The position numbers were made by a program, and so were the translations under genes. From Apus apus (Eukaryota > Chordata > Aves > Apodiformes > Apodidae): a stretch of 64,000 nt of DNA. Location: assembly GCF_020740795.1 (NCBI RefSeq), contig NC_067286.1, positions 36,742,003 through 36,806,002 of the forward strand, in the 5' to 3' direction. The notes beneath the pieces were generated by a model. The model was not told the origin of the DNA. It worked only from the letters and a program-made list of their open reading frames with translations, and made no database searches. Each line of letters starts with the position of its first letter. Position 1 is the first letter of the stretch. Positions 12,886 to 26,556 of the stretch are shown piece by piece.

Positions 12886-13936
12886 AATCATAGGTTCATA
12901 GAATCATAGAAAGGTTAGGGCTGGAAGGGACCTGAAAGATCATCTAGATCCAACCTCCCTGCAGGGGCAGGGACACTTCCCACTAGATCAGGTTGCTTAG
13001 AATCCCATCCAACCTGGTCTTGAATACTGCCGCGGATGGGGCTTTCACAGCCTCCCCGGGCAACCTGTTCCAGTGACTCACCACCCTCATAGTAAAGAAT
13101 TTCCTCCTAATATCTAATCCAAATCTCCCTATTGCCCCTTGTCCTTTCATTACACGTCTGTGCAAAAAGTTCTGCCCCAGCTATCTTGTAGGCCTCCTTC
13201 AGGTGTTGGAAAGCCTCTATAAGGTCACCTCAGAGCCTCCCCTTCTCCAGGCTGAACAACCCCAATTCCTCAGCCTATCTTCATAGGGGAGGTGCTCCAG
13301 TCCTCTTATGATTTTTGTCTCCCTCCTCTGGACTTGTTCTAGGAACTCTATGTCCTTTTTATGTTGGGGGCTCCAGAACTGGACACAGTATTCCAGGTGG
13401 GGTCTCACAAGAGCAGAGTAGAGAAGGAGAATCACCTCCCTCGACCGACTGGCCAAACTTCTTTTGATGCAGCCTAGGATACAGTTGGCTTTCTGAGCTG
13501 CAAGTGCACATTGCCAGCTCACTTTGGTCTTCTTATCCATCAACACCCCCAAGGTCTTCTCCACAAGGCTGCCCTCAATCCTTTCTCCTCCTGACCTGTA
13601 TTCGTGTGTAGGATTGCCTTGACCCAGGTGCAGCACCTTGTACTGGGTCTTGTTGAACTTCATGCAGTTAGCACAAGCACAGTTCTTGAGCCTATCAAGG
13701 TCCCTCTGGATGGCATCCCTTCCCTCCAGCATGTTGACTTTACCACACAGTTTGGTGTCATCAGCAAACTTGCTGAGGGTACACTCAATACCACTGTTCA
13801 TGTTGGTGACAAATATGTTAAACAGTACTGGTCTGAGTACAGACCCTTGAGGAACACCACTTGTCACATGTCTACACTTGGACATTGAGCAATTGATCAC
13901 AACTCTTTGGGTGTGACCATCCAGCCATTTCCACAG
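12886..13936 (-). mobile_element. CR1 non-LTR retrotransposon, 5'-truncated, reverse orientation
   Basis: Second CR1 copy, inverted relative to the first. Its 3' end is at the low-coordinate side, where the complement of the ATTCTATGATTCT repeat is seen near 12895-12910. The 5' truncation lies near 13930 within the polymerase region. The encoded protein parallels the first copy but is more decayed. Like the first, it lies more than 25 kb from FOXG1. Confidence 0.95.
12983..13900 (-). pseudogene. CR1 reverse transcriptase fragment, frameshifted
   Basis: Decayed C-terminal half of a CR1 polymerase. Read on the minus strand, the frame from 13900 carries the FADD catalytic motif at about 13768-13757 and the following thumb region. 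A frameshift near 13268 replaces the expected family sequence with an unrelated tail that stops at 13217. A second disruption lies between 13217 and 13165, after which the C-terminal segment ends at 12983. The upstream AFDTV motif is missing because of the 5' truncation. It cannot encode a working enzyme. Confidence 0.85.
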
Positions 13937-16900
13937 GAAGAGGAAGTGATGATGTCTCTGAAACTTCAGTGCTGTGGGATATTTCTGCCGACATTTCTAA
14001 AGCAAAACAAAGCCTTTCAGTAGTGACTGTTTATTGTTCTGGTTTCTTTTATAATTTTCTTTTTTTAATTAAAATATTACAGCTTGAATTCTATTTAGAA
14101 CAACAAAGAATCCAAGGAAAGCATCCTTGAACGTTAAGAAATTGTAGGATTGAACATCTTTCTTTGTAAGTATTGCTGTATTTCAATCATGTATTTAATC
14201 TAAACCACTTTAAAAACAGTCCACAGTATAGTTAATGGGTTTGACTACAAATAATACTGTTCTGACCTTTCTCCAACAAGATGTAGGCATTTCACCACCT
14301 AGCAACTACATTTTTAAAATTCGCTGATGATATATTGTTATTAATAGACAAAAGACCTTTGATGATATTCACAGATCTAAAGCTTTTGATTCAATCATCC
14401 TGTTCCGTTGATTAAAGAAACTGCTATTCTTTGGTCAATTATTCCTGCTATTATCTTGGGCTTATTTTCGTGTGCCATTGTAAAAATGTTAGAAAGATAA
14501 ATCCTAATAAAACTAGTACATTTCTATGTTATTTGAAAATGTTGATTGACTCTTATTTGTGCTGGAAAAACAAACCATTCAATAAGAAACAGCTCTCTGA
14601 ATTGAATACAGAGGCCTGGGAATCTCTGTTTTGCCATAGGTCAGTTTGGCAGAACAGATCTATACAATCGTGTGTTTCAGCAGAGGTTAATGGTACCTTG
14701 GGGTTGCTGTAAATGACGCCAAGTAAATACATTTCTGAAAGAACTACGTGTTAGTTGAACATTGTTGTGCACTATTTATACTAACATCATGACATCTGTG
14801 ATAAGACTGAGTCACACAGGTCTTTCAGAAAACAGCTTGAGCTTTGTCTCACGAAAAGGTCTTTCCACTTGGATTAGGCACTATGCAGGAAACCCTGGAT
14901 GTGCCTGTTCCTCCCAAAACTCTTAAAGCAGCAGCCTAGTGCACCTGAAAGGAAAAGCTCATCTGGCTCTTTCAGGACCAAGGGGGCCTATTTGAGAAAG
15001 TTTCCAATCCTTTGCCGGCCTGTTAGGGTCACCTGTGTAACACAGAAGGTCCGTACTTGATCAAACCTGCCAGCTCTCTTTATTGCCTTAAATACCGAAC
15101 ACCAATACGTTATGAAAAACAACTTGCCTGTAGATTTCAGAAAATATCTAAAAATAACCCATAAAGCTTTGTCTCCTCTAAGACAGTGACTGAAATCCAA
15201 ATGACATCAATGGAGCCAATAGCTTTCCTGTAACTAGTTATGTGACACTATGCCAAGCAATCTACAGGTTGTAATCCCGGTTGAAAGTTACATTTGTGTC
15301 CTACCTGCTTACATGAGCCTGTTTTCCAGTGAAATATCTGAAAGTGCAAATACACTGGTTTTACTTTGAAAAGCTCAGTAAGACTTACAAGCTTACTCAT
15401 TCTTACTGAGTTAAACTGCATCTGATTCAAGAGTCTTGTTCTTCATGTTATGAACTGACACTCTTCTTCATTTCATGGATCTTGAAAACACCTCTGAATC
15501 AAGCAGGTTTAATCATATAGATTTATTTAATATATTACCTGTTTAGAGTCCCCCAACTATGTTTTTACTGTGTTTGTTCCTACATCCTGCAACTGACACT
15601 ATAAACTTCCAAATTTTTTTTTTTTCATTTATACAAAAATATTATCTATAGTTATAATTCTTCATTAAAGGAGATATCTGTATAGATACAAGGTAGGTGG
15701 GGAGGTGGGTGTGTATGGACTTTGTCCTTGACAAATATTTCCTGCAGTAATTGTGTTCTTACAGATTTCCCTTGGAGATAATCACATCATTTCAGGACAT
15801 AATAGTCAACAGCTGGAATACAACTTATTTTAAAGATGTAATTTGAAAGAAATATACACATTCTTGTCCTTATAGCAAAAAATTCAGTGGCCATGAAATG
15901 CAAACACTAACCTGACTGTTTATTTGCCATAATAAACTTTTTTTTTTTTTTTAATCTCCTAGCTAGCTTCAGGAGAGTAAATAGACTTCATCACAACATT
16001 CAGACTTAGAATCATAGAAATTAAAAATGTGAATTAATAACGAAAACATCTAAGCACTCTCTCTCTCAAAAACTAGGTTACTTCCTAGTGCAGATCCTTG
16101 GTAATGCAGCCAAACTTTTTCGTATTTCCCAGACAATAAAACCTTTGCTGATATTTTTCAAGTGGCTTTGCTGTCTAATAGATTCTAGCCTTTAGAAGGA
16201 TTTTAAACACTCATTTTAAATTTTCCTGTAGTTTGTTTCTTCTTTCTTATAAATATGTATCCTAAAACTGCTGCCCTAAAGGGATTTCCTTTAAAGGCAT
16301 ATGTGAAAACTGTTGCCATATTGGTCTTACTCACCTTTTAATCAAACTAGATGTATTCAGCTTCAAAATTAGTCCCTTTTCATTTTTCCTGTTGATCAAA
16401 GTGGATTATCGCTTCTAGAGCTGGCTTAAAAGACTAGAAAGTTTTTCACAAACTTTTCTTCAGTAAATGTGCTACTTGTTGCCCTACGAAAAACATTCAG
16501 GATAGCAGTGACTGAAGTTCATTATCATATAATGGCAGCTGGTATTATTACAGATTTCTTTCCCTTGTGGCATATGTTTTCAATACTGCTATTTATGATA
16601 CAGCTTGAATGCGTTAACAGATAGTCAAAATCACGCAGCAAGCGTGCAAGGTTCTGAGCCAGACAAATTTAAAATAAAGAAAGCATTTCAGTGTCAGTGC
16701 CATGATTCAAATGTTCTTTTCTCAGCCAAGATGGACTCATAATGAGCATATTTTGTTATCATGCCTTTAAAAGATGTGTTTTTCTGTCACTTCATCCAAC
16801 TCTATAAAAAAATCTTTCTTGGTGAAATTTTCAAAGTACTTATATCAATTAGAAATGCAACTTCTGATAATTTTCCATTAAGATCTATTTTGTTCCTGAG

Positions 16901-17066
16901 ATACAATTCAGTTTGTATATTTACATATATGTTTTACATTAGCCCTTCTACATATTGCATTAGTTGTCCATCAGTCCCCCTGTTCCTCATAACTTCCAAA
17001 ACTGTTGCCTAATTTCAACCAAGATAAGAATGAGGTCGAAGCCTGAAAGACTAATTTTAATCTCAT

Positions 17067-17085
17067 TGAGATTCATTGAATCTCA
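17067..17085. repeat. Perfect 9-bp inverted repeat with 1-nt spacer
   Basis: TGAGATTCA and its exact complement TGAATCTCA are separated by a single T. It is too short for a stable RNA hairpin with a loop; it could be a dimer-binding site or chance. Confidence 0.8.
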
Positions 17086-18290
17086 GTGAAACTCAAAATT
17101 TTGTTGAATTTGGTGGCTGGATAGAGGACACAGAGCCAGACTGATGTCCTACTAGGAATAAAGTATCAGTCACAGCTCAGCAGTTGTATTTTTTGATTTA
17201 TCTCTTGCTATGCAGTCAGCAGGTATTCTGCAAGCATGTCAATGCAAAAGAAGCTCTGAACTACTGAGAGTGTGTAATGTCTTCTGCACAGTTGATGTCT
17301 GCAGGCATGAAAGACAGCTGAAGGTATTAAAAGAGAAGTCTAATGGAACTGGGCATAAAGCTCAGCATAAATGGACAAAGCTGCTGCAATGGGGCAAAGG
17401 AAGGGATGTAAGAATATAAAATTCAAGTCCTCAAAAGAGCACTTCATTTGTTCTGCTGTTCTCAGAGCAATTGGTTTATTCTTTCTATTAAGACAACAGA
17501 AACTAAAACATAACCAAGAAACCATAACAATAAAATGTCTCCTTAATACAAGGAATTTTGAACACCAACAGGAACACAAAATAAGCTCTGTATCTCAAAT
17601 AAAATGTGTTCTCTTTTTAGATTATATAGCTTGAACACAGCCAGCCAAGTGATTGCACTGCAGAATTTTGCAGAGGATCTTGAAGGAGATAGGCAGCTAC
17701 CTGATATTGCAGCTAGTGTGATAGCATCAGAGAAGGCCATCTCAGCACCCTGCTGCACTCAGCACAATGCAAGCATATGGAGAAAAAAAATATTTTCCAC
17801 TTGCCATAGGATTATTTTTTTTCACCCATCTTCTTTTATGTCTCCTCCATCTGTATATAAGGATGATTCCAGGAGCTGCAAAGGAAAACCTCATTCACAG
17901 CAAACACCAAAAAAAACCACTACTGATAAGTCACTTCCCTGAAACAGCTATTCTGATGACAAATTTGCTAGTTTTTCAGTGGTGTAGGGATAAGATGACA
18001 GCCTGTGATGGACCCCAGAGTAGTCCCAGTAGTATTCTGTCAACTTGCTGTCAATTTTCACTCCTCTTGCCACCACTGTCAAACTTGTAAAGCCCGATGC
18101 TCTGTTACTGATGCAGTGAGGTTGAGTTTCATTGTTATTGCACAGGGAGGTTTGTGAGTAATTAGAGAACATTGGACTGCTGAGCTCCTGAGTGGTACTA
18201 TCTTGGGCAGTAAATTTATCTCAGAGCAGAACTAAAAAAAAATAAAATAAAATTATAATTTAGTTTGGCTAGTTGTTTAGTCTGCTGGTT

Positions 18291-18427
18291 TGAAAGAAAA
18301 GGGGAAAGGGAAAAGGAAAAGGAAAAACAGGAAAAAAAAGAAAGAGAGAGAAAGAAGAAGAGGAAGAGAAGGAGAAAGGGAAAGGGAAATAGGGAAGAGG
18401 AAAGGGGAAAGGAATGGTAAAGGTAAA
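18291..18427 (+). repeat. Polypurine low-complexity tract
   Basis: About 135 bp of almost pure A/G, built from GGAAA/GGGAAA-like units and then AGAG runs. The Lys/Arg/Glu-rich frame through it is a by-product of the repeat. Confidence 0.9.
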
Positions 18428-21400
18428 GTTTGGTTTAGTTCAGAAAATAAAAAAGAAAACTTAAAAAAAATGAATAAGACCCCTTAAAAGCCCCCAGAAA
18501 TTCATACTCCACATGGTTGTCTTCTTTAATATGGTAAGACATAATACAATCATTGAGTCAAGAAAACATTTTGAGAGATCCTTTTCAAAATTATTTTTTA
18601 AAGTTTTGGATAAATATGGGAAAATTTATACAAACTCAAAAAAAAAAAAATGATAAAGCAAACATCATCCCTCTCCCCCTAAATGTCACAAGATTGCTTA
18701 GAAGCAAGAAATTTTCAGAAAACAGCATAATTGGAATCTTCATTTATGTTTTTTGGCAGTTTGGGAAGCCTTTTTACTAGTAAACTAGAAACTTCCTCAT
18801 TTTTTAGCATTACAGTCACACTTTGTAAAGAGCAGGAAGATGGCCTTTATGAGGCTAGGTACCAGAATTGCAAACAGCACCAAGTATCCCTCAAGCTTGT
18901 GGTGAGGTTATGAGAAAGCCATTCTTGGGAATCTTAGGCAGCTGTATTGGTTCACAAATACCCATTAGCTTTCCTGCAGTATAAATAATTCAGTAGGAGC
19001 CTATACCAGCAAGACATCATTCCTAATCCAAAAGGCTATGAAAGAGAACTAGAGGGGGACCAGCCACCTCCTAACCTGCTCCAACTGCTGCTGCAACATA
19101 TGTGGTGAGCACTAAACAGTGCCTTTGCACCAGAATCAGGGCTCCGGACAGACCCTCCTCCCCTTCAGTCAGGGAGTAACAGCATGGGCTGCATGTTTAG
19201 GGGCTGGAACACAGCCTTGTTCCATAGAGAGGAAACATTTTATCCGTGTTGTGTCACTTCACGGCTACACAGAAAGAGAAGAAATGTCAGACTAGTTTCA
19301 GATAGTATTGAAAAATCAGCACAGTACCACCTTATTCAAAGTACTTCCCTTAAAAAACTTCCTGGGAATACTCAATAGAAAATAGCTACAGCTTAGTCCT
19401 ACCTGGGGAAATGCAGCAGAGAACGGTTTGCAATAAAGCAAAAATCTTTTTCCGCCTTTCGTGACTGCTTCCTTTTGTGCCTTGGAGGTTCTTAATGAAA
19501 AATGTTCACTCAACAGATACATATGAGCTTTTTACAGTCTAGCATGAGCCAAGAAAAAGCTATTCATAGGACAGCAGCTTATTTGAAATATTGTTCCTGC
19601 TGATAGCAGAGTGGCATTCGGAACAGGGAGTTTGTGTTTTGGACAAAGAATTTCTTTACCATTACTATGTGATACGATAAGAGGAAAATACAAAGAAGAG
19701 CAATGAGAGGAAGACAAGGACAGAGCTGGTACAGTTTCATCAGAATTACTGTAATTGCAAAAGTTTTCAGCAGTACCATGTACGTGGGTGTACAGTTCTT
19801 TATTGAATACTTGAAGTACATCACCTGCCCCCTGAGAATGCTGACAGCAAATTCAGTACTGGCAGGAAGGTGTGGGGACCTGATGTCATTGCTAGTCAGG
19901 CTGTGATGCTCCCCGGTTGTCACAGTTTCTTCCTCTACTCTTATGTATTGTGTTCCAGCTCCCTAAGTGGAGTTAAAACACCCAGAGTCACTTTCAGAAC
20001 TGAGTCCACAGCAGAGCAATTAGACCCCAGCAACAGTTGGGTTGACTCCAGAAGCTGGGTAGGTGTTTTACTGCTCTCTAAATCCAGATCCAGTTCTCGT
20101 ATTCAGGCTTAAAGATGCCACAAAATGTTTCCAGAGAACACTTCTCTATTTTTTAAAAATATGTTTAGCCAAGGAAACATAATTAAGAAAGCATGTTTGG
20201 ACTTCACTTAATTCCTTACTAGATTTCAAGGAAAAGCAAGCAAAAGATTTTTCCACAGAGCAATAGAGCAAGGGGAGACCTCATTTTGACATTCCTGTAT
20301 TTTATATACTGCCCATAAAACTCCAAAAAAGGGGCAACTCCATTCATTAAAATGTTGTTCTTTCTTGCTTAAAGAATCATTTGTTTAAGTGTAATGGAAA
20401 GCATTTCACTGGTGTGGTCTTATTAGATTTCTGGTTTTTTTTAAATAAGTGACACAGCTTTCATGTCACAGGTGTGTTGAATTCTCACAGCAGCTAACAG
20501 AGGAGTCTTGCTTGTCATCATCCTACTTGATTCTGTCTTGGTAAGTTGTACAATCAGGTATTAATGCATCAACTGGCTAATGCACCATGGAATTTATCTT
20601 TTTTTTTTTTTAATAATTGTAAGATTTTGTTCACAGGTTGTTGTTTTTTTCTTTTCTGCTCAAGCACTAAGGGTCTTGTATGCTGTTTCCACCAATGTAC
20701 CTACTTATGCCATGAAATACCACTGAAGTAAATGGGAATATTTATGGAGTCATTTGCTATTCAAAGGGCTTGATTCTCTGATTATTTATTCTGGGTTTTC
20801 ACTGGTGTTACTGTACTTACTTGAACAGAGTCATTTCTATTTTAGCTGATGCAAAAGAAACTACAGTCAAAGGTGACAGACTCTGGCACAAATCACTTTG
20901 TAAATAGTTTCTTTAAAATAACGATAAATAATATTTTTGGATAAGCGCAAATCACAGTTTTGCAAAAATCACAATCTGGTTTTTGCATGTTCTCTGGGAT
21001 ATTCCAAACACAAATGAATGCTCAAAGGTAACATTATTTTTGAAGCTTGAGCACTCACTACATGCTTGACAAATAACATCTGCCTAGAATTAAATCTTGC
21101 CTCACTGATGTCACTGATGTCTGATCTTAAACAGAGATCAGACTTCAATCTGGGGAAACAGGTTGGCAAAGGTTTTTGTTAACAAAATTCTTCATTTCAT
21201 AATACAGAGATGCCCAGCTTATAGACCATTCCACCATAGTTCAGTTACTTAATTGAGTCCAAATCTACTTGCAACTACCTCCTTTCCCAAGAGCCTTAAA
21301 GATGTGGGTGGAGACCAAGCAACAGGTGAGATGGATAATCCTGATAGTTGCAGATTCCTATTTCACAGACATAGTGACAATTTGGTCCTTTACAGAAAAC

Positions 21401-23109
21401 AGAAGCATCCTGGTTGTCTGACAGGTGCAAGTTTATCCCCTTGCAGGTTGAGGTTTGAAAGCTCCCCTTTCAGACATTTCCAAGGCAGGCAGGGATTGAC
21501 AAATTATCTACAACTGCCTGTATTTGAGCTTCTGCAGAAAGCAAAAAAGCTTCTAAGAAGCACCAGACTTACTGTGCCTGCTTTGTACAGGCTCTGTGTA
21601 AATGTGTGCATACTTTCAGATTCTATGCACATGTGAAGATAGCTGTCCCGGGCATGCATGGTGGGTGGCATGCTGTGGCAGGAAGAATGGGCTCCACAGT
21701 CATAATTGGTAAGCTTCTGGTGAGCTGACTGAGCACAGTACACATCATATAGCACTTTTCACATTGCCAAGTTAACAGCTATCACCAGAGATAGAATTTA
21801 AACTGCTGGAATAAACAAAGTCAAGGGGAAGTATCTTGCTGAAATGTCACCTCCTACGGAGCTTGTAGAAAGCCATTACTATTGTAAAGATGCATATATG
21901 GGATTTCAAAATTTATATTATGCCTTAAAACATATACTTCAAGAATGCAAAATATACAGCAAGGGCAAACAATTATCTTTCCCAGAGTTTAAATAAGTTT
22001 GCCATTTTATACATTAGAAACTTCACCGTAGTTTCAAATGGTTTATAATTACACGAGGTAATTTAACTCAACTAAAATAGTTCAGTTCTGGAAGGAAAAA
22101 AAAAAAAAAAAAGTAATTTGTGGTTATAAAATTTATAAAGGTTTAACTTGTCTGCCTTACTTTGTCTGAAAGATAGGACTATAATCTCAGACAGCTAGGT
22201 ACCAGGAGAATTAACCGACTCAGAAACTGGAAGCACTTTGTCTAAGTGCCAACTCTACTATTGTCAGAGGTAGAGCTGCTCAGGCAACAGCCCGGCACTA
22301 AAGTAGCCTCAGAACCATAGGTCTCAAGAACAAGGATCTGCCCCCTTTATAGTGTCCCTCTTTTCAGAATTGTAAACATAAGGATACCTCCAGCTACCCT
22401 GTTTATCTTATGACCTCTTATTTCCTGAGAGAACAGAGGACTGCTCCAGCCAGCACAACTGGTTCTGCTGGGCTTTGGAAAGCTGACTAAAAGGCAGAGC
22501 CACAAACCAAGCAGCCTGTGAAACAGCAGCCCCATAGGTTCCCTGGGCGATGCCTGATGCTTGAATCCCGAGCAGGCTGTGCTGCAAAAGTGAGGGCTGT
22601 GTTGCATGGTGGGATCTGTAGGGCTGGGATGGTGGATGAGTGTTGAGTTTTATCCTTGGCCCTTTTCATTGTCCTCCAGGGCCAGGGCACAAGGCTAGTG
22701 CCCCAAAGCACACTGACAGCAGCTGCCTCTTGGTACTGGTGAGACATCGTCTGGGGGGCAAGCCCAACCACAGAGCAAAGAGGAAGCTGTTGAAGGCTCT
22801 GAATCCAGCTAATACTGTTTGATTTATTGTTTATAGGCACAGAGCAAAGACAAGGTAGTTAGGAAAAGTTTGCTATCTACAAAAGAGAAAACAGACAGGA
22901 GGCTGCATGTTTCACAGAGGATTTATAGGCTAATACAAAAACTACATTTCCAAAAACAACAGGGATTGATGAGTTGCCCTGTCTGCTCCAGGATTTTTTC
23001 ACTCCTGCCCTGGCAGATCCAGCAGAGAGGTGTCTTGGTCAGTAAGAAGTGTCAGCTTTACGTGTGGAGCAGTTAGAAATCTGGGAACGAGTGAGGAAAG
23101 GGATGGCTG

Positions 23110-23275
23110 CAGAAGCGCGAGTTGCTAGTCGGAGGGTTCCCAGCCCCTCTCTCAGGCGGAGCAGAGGCCCGGCCGTTGCCCCGGCCCGGGGCATCTCCGG
23201 CGCGGCGGCCCCGTGAGGGGAGGCGCCGGCGGCTCCGTCCGAGCGGGACAAACCAAGCCGACAAGCAAAGAGCTG
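23110..23275. promoter_or_regulatory. CpG-rich patch
   Basis: Short GC-rich segment dense in CG dinucleotides, bordered by ordinary sequence. It could be a small CpG island or Polycomb-type element; no TATA box or splice donor is obvious. Confidence 0.45.
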
Positions 23276-23899
23276 CAGAGCCTTTGCTGACGACCTTGGC
23301 AGTGCCAGGAGTAATTTTTTTCTTGCCCCTTGCTAGCACTGGTCACCCTGTTGCACACGGTCGCTGGCAATAATATAAATAGCTGGAATATGGAAAATGA
23401 GGCAATTCAAAGAAGACCAAGGGTCGGGAATAAGGAAGTGTTACCTTGGTATTAAGCAGTATTCTATTTGAAATCCTTGACGCACACCGAACAGTTGTAT
23501 CTTTTTTCTAATTCTCCGCTCCCCTGTCATTCTCTATCCCCCTCGCTGAGGTGCCCCTGAGCTATGTATGCAATATGTGCATGGGAAAGGGCTATTACCA
23601 CGACTGTGAAATCCCAGAGCTGTGCCTATTCCCTGGCCCTGACAGCATTTCTCCCCTTGCTCTGGGGGCGGTAGGGGAGGCAGCCGAAGTGCTGCTAAGA
23701 AATTAGAGAAGCTAACAAGCCTCAAAAGGGACAAAGACAGGGCAGGAAGGGTTAAAGCATCCCGAAGCCCTCCGCCGAGGAGGGGGGCTACACCCAGCAA
23801 CTCAGACTGGGAGGGAGGCCAGGGGAGCCCGCAGGACCGGGGAGAGAGTAGAGCTACCGGGGCTGTACCCTCGAGAGATCCACCTGGGTTCCCGCCCTC

Positions 23900-24310
23900 G
23901 TGGCTGCTTGGCTTTTTGATCGTCCTTTATCCCCTATTTGAATGGGGGGGAGACTATTTTTTATTAAAGAGGTAGACATGTAAATTATTATTTTGCTTTT
24001 TGCTTGATTTGAGCTCTAGAGACGAAATTTAGCCTTTTCGTTGGTTTGAATTAATGTTAAGAGGAAGAAACGCACCCGTGAAAATTAGATAGAAGGATAG
24101 CCTTTCGCTAAAAATCTATTTTCGTTACTTTAATTTATTTGTGCTTTTTTTTCCCCCACGTCTGTTTTCCGATTGTAAGGAAATATACCAAGTGCGAAAT
24201 AAACGCTTCGACAAAGCAAATAACTGTTATTACTTCTACCCGTCCATAAATATGGTATAAAAATAATAATTGATCACAATACTTTTTATTGCCCTGCTTC
24301 CACTTACTGA
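23900..24310. promoter_or_regulatory. Candidate enhancer, AT-rich
   Basis: Non-repetitive AT-rich block with many TAAT/ATTA cores and a TTGATCA motif near 24270. The look resembles deeply conserved noncoding elements around vertebrate developmental genes. Conservation was not tested. Confidence 0.3.
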
Positions 24311-24539
24311 AGGACACTGTGCAACGAAAACTGCCAACAGCGTTAAAGAATCTAAGCCCTCTTTGGAGCGAGAGTGGCCCATCTCTCAGGCGATGGTCCT
24401 GCTGGAGACAGGTGATACGAGACCTCTTCCCCGCAGAAGAGCTCGGCAGTGCTATCTGAGAACTGGGCCAACGAAGAAGCTGGGTAAAAGACGGAGGACT
24501 GGGGAAATGCTCCACAGGGTGACTGCGTGGTTTGAGACT

Positions 24540-24960
24540 AGGGGTGTCGGGTCCCCCTGGCCTCCAGTACCCTACTTCTTTTTCCCGAAGTCCGGAGTTG
24601 AGTTGTCAGTTGGCAAGGTAGAAGCTCACGGGGCGGCTGTGGGTCTTGGAGGAGGTGCCAAGGACCGCGGGAAGAAGAGGGCACCCAAGAGGCTGAGCCG
24701 GGGCAGCAGCCGAAGAGCCAGTGTCTCCCTCCCGGGCTGGGCCGACCCGTTCCCGCAGCTCCCGCCACATGGCGAGGTGCTCCCGCAGCGGCTGCGGTCC
24801 CGAGCGGGGCGGGGGCAGCTCACCGAGGCCACCGGGCAGCTGCCCGTACAGGAGGGCTCCTCTGCTGCGCTCCCCGGCTTGACCCGGCCTGCCAGAGCTG
24901 CGAGGCCTGGAGAGGGGGCCGGCAGGTGTGCCCGTCCTTGCCAGAAGTCAAGCAGCTAAG
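24540..24960. promoter_or_regulatory. CpG-rich patch
   Basis: GC-rich stretch with frequent CG dinucleotides, about 15 kb upstream of FOXG1. A 229-codon frame crosses it on the + strand but has only Arg/Gly/Pro-rich composition and no domain. Confidence 0.45.
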
Positions 24961-25529
24961 GCGAGATAAATGAGAGTGATCCAACATATTCCTTTAGGGA
25001 CACCTCAGGCGGTGGCCTCACTGTGTTTTAGCCTCCTCATCTCCAAAGGAGTCGAGTGCAAGGATCTGCTTCGTAATAGCCCTGGTAAAGTCAAACCTAC
25101 TGACAGACACCCAACAACCCTCCAGAGAGGGAAGTTGTCTCGAAGCTTGGATGTGACGTCCAGCGGGCACCTTTGCTCTTGCAAGAGACTGGTGCTCTCG
25201 TTTTCCTCCGGCCCCGCGTCTGCAGCGCTAGATTGCCAAAGAGAGGCTTGTCTTCTGGGGAAGTAGGCAGTCAAACCTACCTACTTCTGCGGGAATCAGG
25301 AAAACACAAGGAACATTGAAAAAACAACAACAAAAAATACAGGTCTCAAGTTTTCCTTAGTTTATCTGCCGAGGCTTCCAAGCAGGAGGGAAAAGGAGCC
25401 TTTGACTTTTTGCTAAAGGAATCTCAGTGCTTTCCCGACTGGAACGAGGTCCCTATGTCACCAAGCACCACTCTCGAGTATGTTCACATTAGGTATGATG
25501 ATCATAATAGTAACAAGAACTCTGATAAT

Positions 25530-25980
25530 TATGAGACAAGAGCACGTTTGACAATGTTTGAGAAATTCAAATAACAGCTGCATCTGCTTTGTCTCTGGTT
25601 CAGTCACATTTATTTCTCCAAGCTAGGCAGACAGCCGAAGTGAAGCATGACAATGAGTTTTGTAAATAGCAAATGGAAGGGTTTGCTGGGTTGCTGTGTT
25701 TGTGGGCTTTTTTTTTTCTCCTTCCTGCCCTCCTTGTTTGATTTTACTCGCAATCCAAATAACTTTCCTCAGTGGATATTTCAAACAAGAGAATGTGAGC
25801 GGGAGGGGACGAAGGGTGCTCATAATTGCAGGTTCCCTTTGGAGCTGCAATTAGAAAGCTGATGGCGTGTGTTGCAAAGGAAAGGTGCAGAGACAGCCTC
25901 CACTTTGACTGCAGGACGACTGTGTTATTTCTGCTATAGCATTTATGTACAGCCAAGCACTTGAGAATAAACGCCACTTC
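25530..25980. promoter_or_regulatory. Candidate neural enhancer: double E-box plus SOX site
   Basis: At 25575-25592 three motifs abut with no spacer: CAGCTG, CATCTG and CTTTGT. The first two are E-boxes of the proneural bHLH type and the last is the complement of the SOX core ACAAAG. A second SOX-like core, ACAATG, lies at 25650-25655. Forebrain enhancers often combine SOX2 and proneural sites; activity here is inferred. Confidence 0.35.
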
Positions 25981-26019
25981 AAAAGCAGGAAAGTTGTGGA
26001 ACCTACTTTGCGTGCCCGA

Positions 26020-26215
26020 GGCGTCAGAGTCCCCCAGTCAGGAGAGGGATCCTCTGCGGGAGAGACACCCGGGACCGGAGCCCTGCTCCCTTCTCCAGGG
26101 CGAAGCAGCCCTCCTCCGCAACCGCGCAGGGAACGCTCCGGGCGAGGTGCTGCCTCTGGGAGACTCCGCATTCGCACCTTCCCGGCTAGTGTCTGCGCGT
26201 CCTGAAGCCATGGGG
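26020..26215. promoter_or_regulatory. CpG-rich patch
   Basis: Short GC-rich segment with many CG dinucleotides next to the candidate enhancer at 25.5-26.0 kb. No transcript structure was recognised. Confidence 0.4.
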
Positions 26216-26525
26216 GAGCAGAGGGAGTGGGTCAACTGGAGAAGACTTTAAAAGATCTTAGTAGAGCACTGAGGTGAATACTAAGACAGCCCCAGCCCGT
26301 TTCGATCAGTTATTCTCTTCAGGTTCAACTGTCCTGTGTCCGTACCCAATCGAAGGCACTGGGGATGGGGTGAAATGAACCCTTTCTTCTTCGTGCACAA
26401 GAGTCCTCTCTCTTATTCAGGTCAGGCCGCCACTCCTACGTTCCTCTCCTGCTTTCGCTGGTGAGAAATGTATTCCTTCCTGTTATCAAGGTCTTACTCT
26501 CACCCTCCCCTTCCCATTTTCTCAG

Positions 26526-26555
<30 letters not shown>
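26526..26555 (+). repeat. Poly(A) run of 30
   Basis: Uninterrupted A30. No retroposed sequence is recognisable immediately upstream, so a simple mononucleotide repeat is more likely than a retrogene tail. Confidence 0.95.

Positions 26556-26556
<1 letters not shown>

Larger units (their letters stand above)
13937..23099. other. AT-rich intergenic DNA, no gene recognised
   Basis: About 9.2 kb without a supportable gene or transposon. It holds poly(T) tracts near 15611-15625 and 15940-15952, a polypurine repeat at 18291-18427, an inverted repeat at 17067-17085 and an A17 tract at 22096-22112. Frames up to 127 codons occur but show no domain, no family resemblance and no clear splice context. 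Confidence 0.6.

Noticed and set aside
18290..18487. 65-codon Lys/Arg/Glu-rich frame
   Set aside because: Translation of the polypurine tract.
24270..24959. 229-codon + strand frame
   Set aside because: GC-rich patch, low-information composition, and no ATG in good context.
26526..26555. A30 as the tail of a processed pseudogene
   Set aside because: No gene-like sequence or target duplication upstream of the run.
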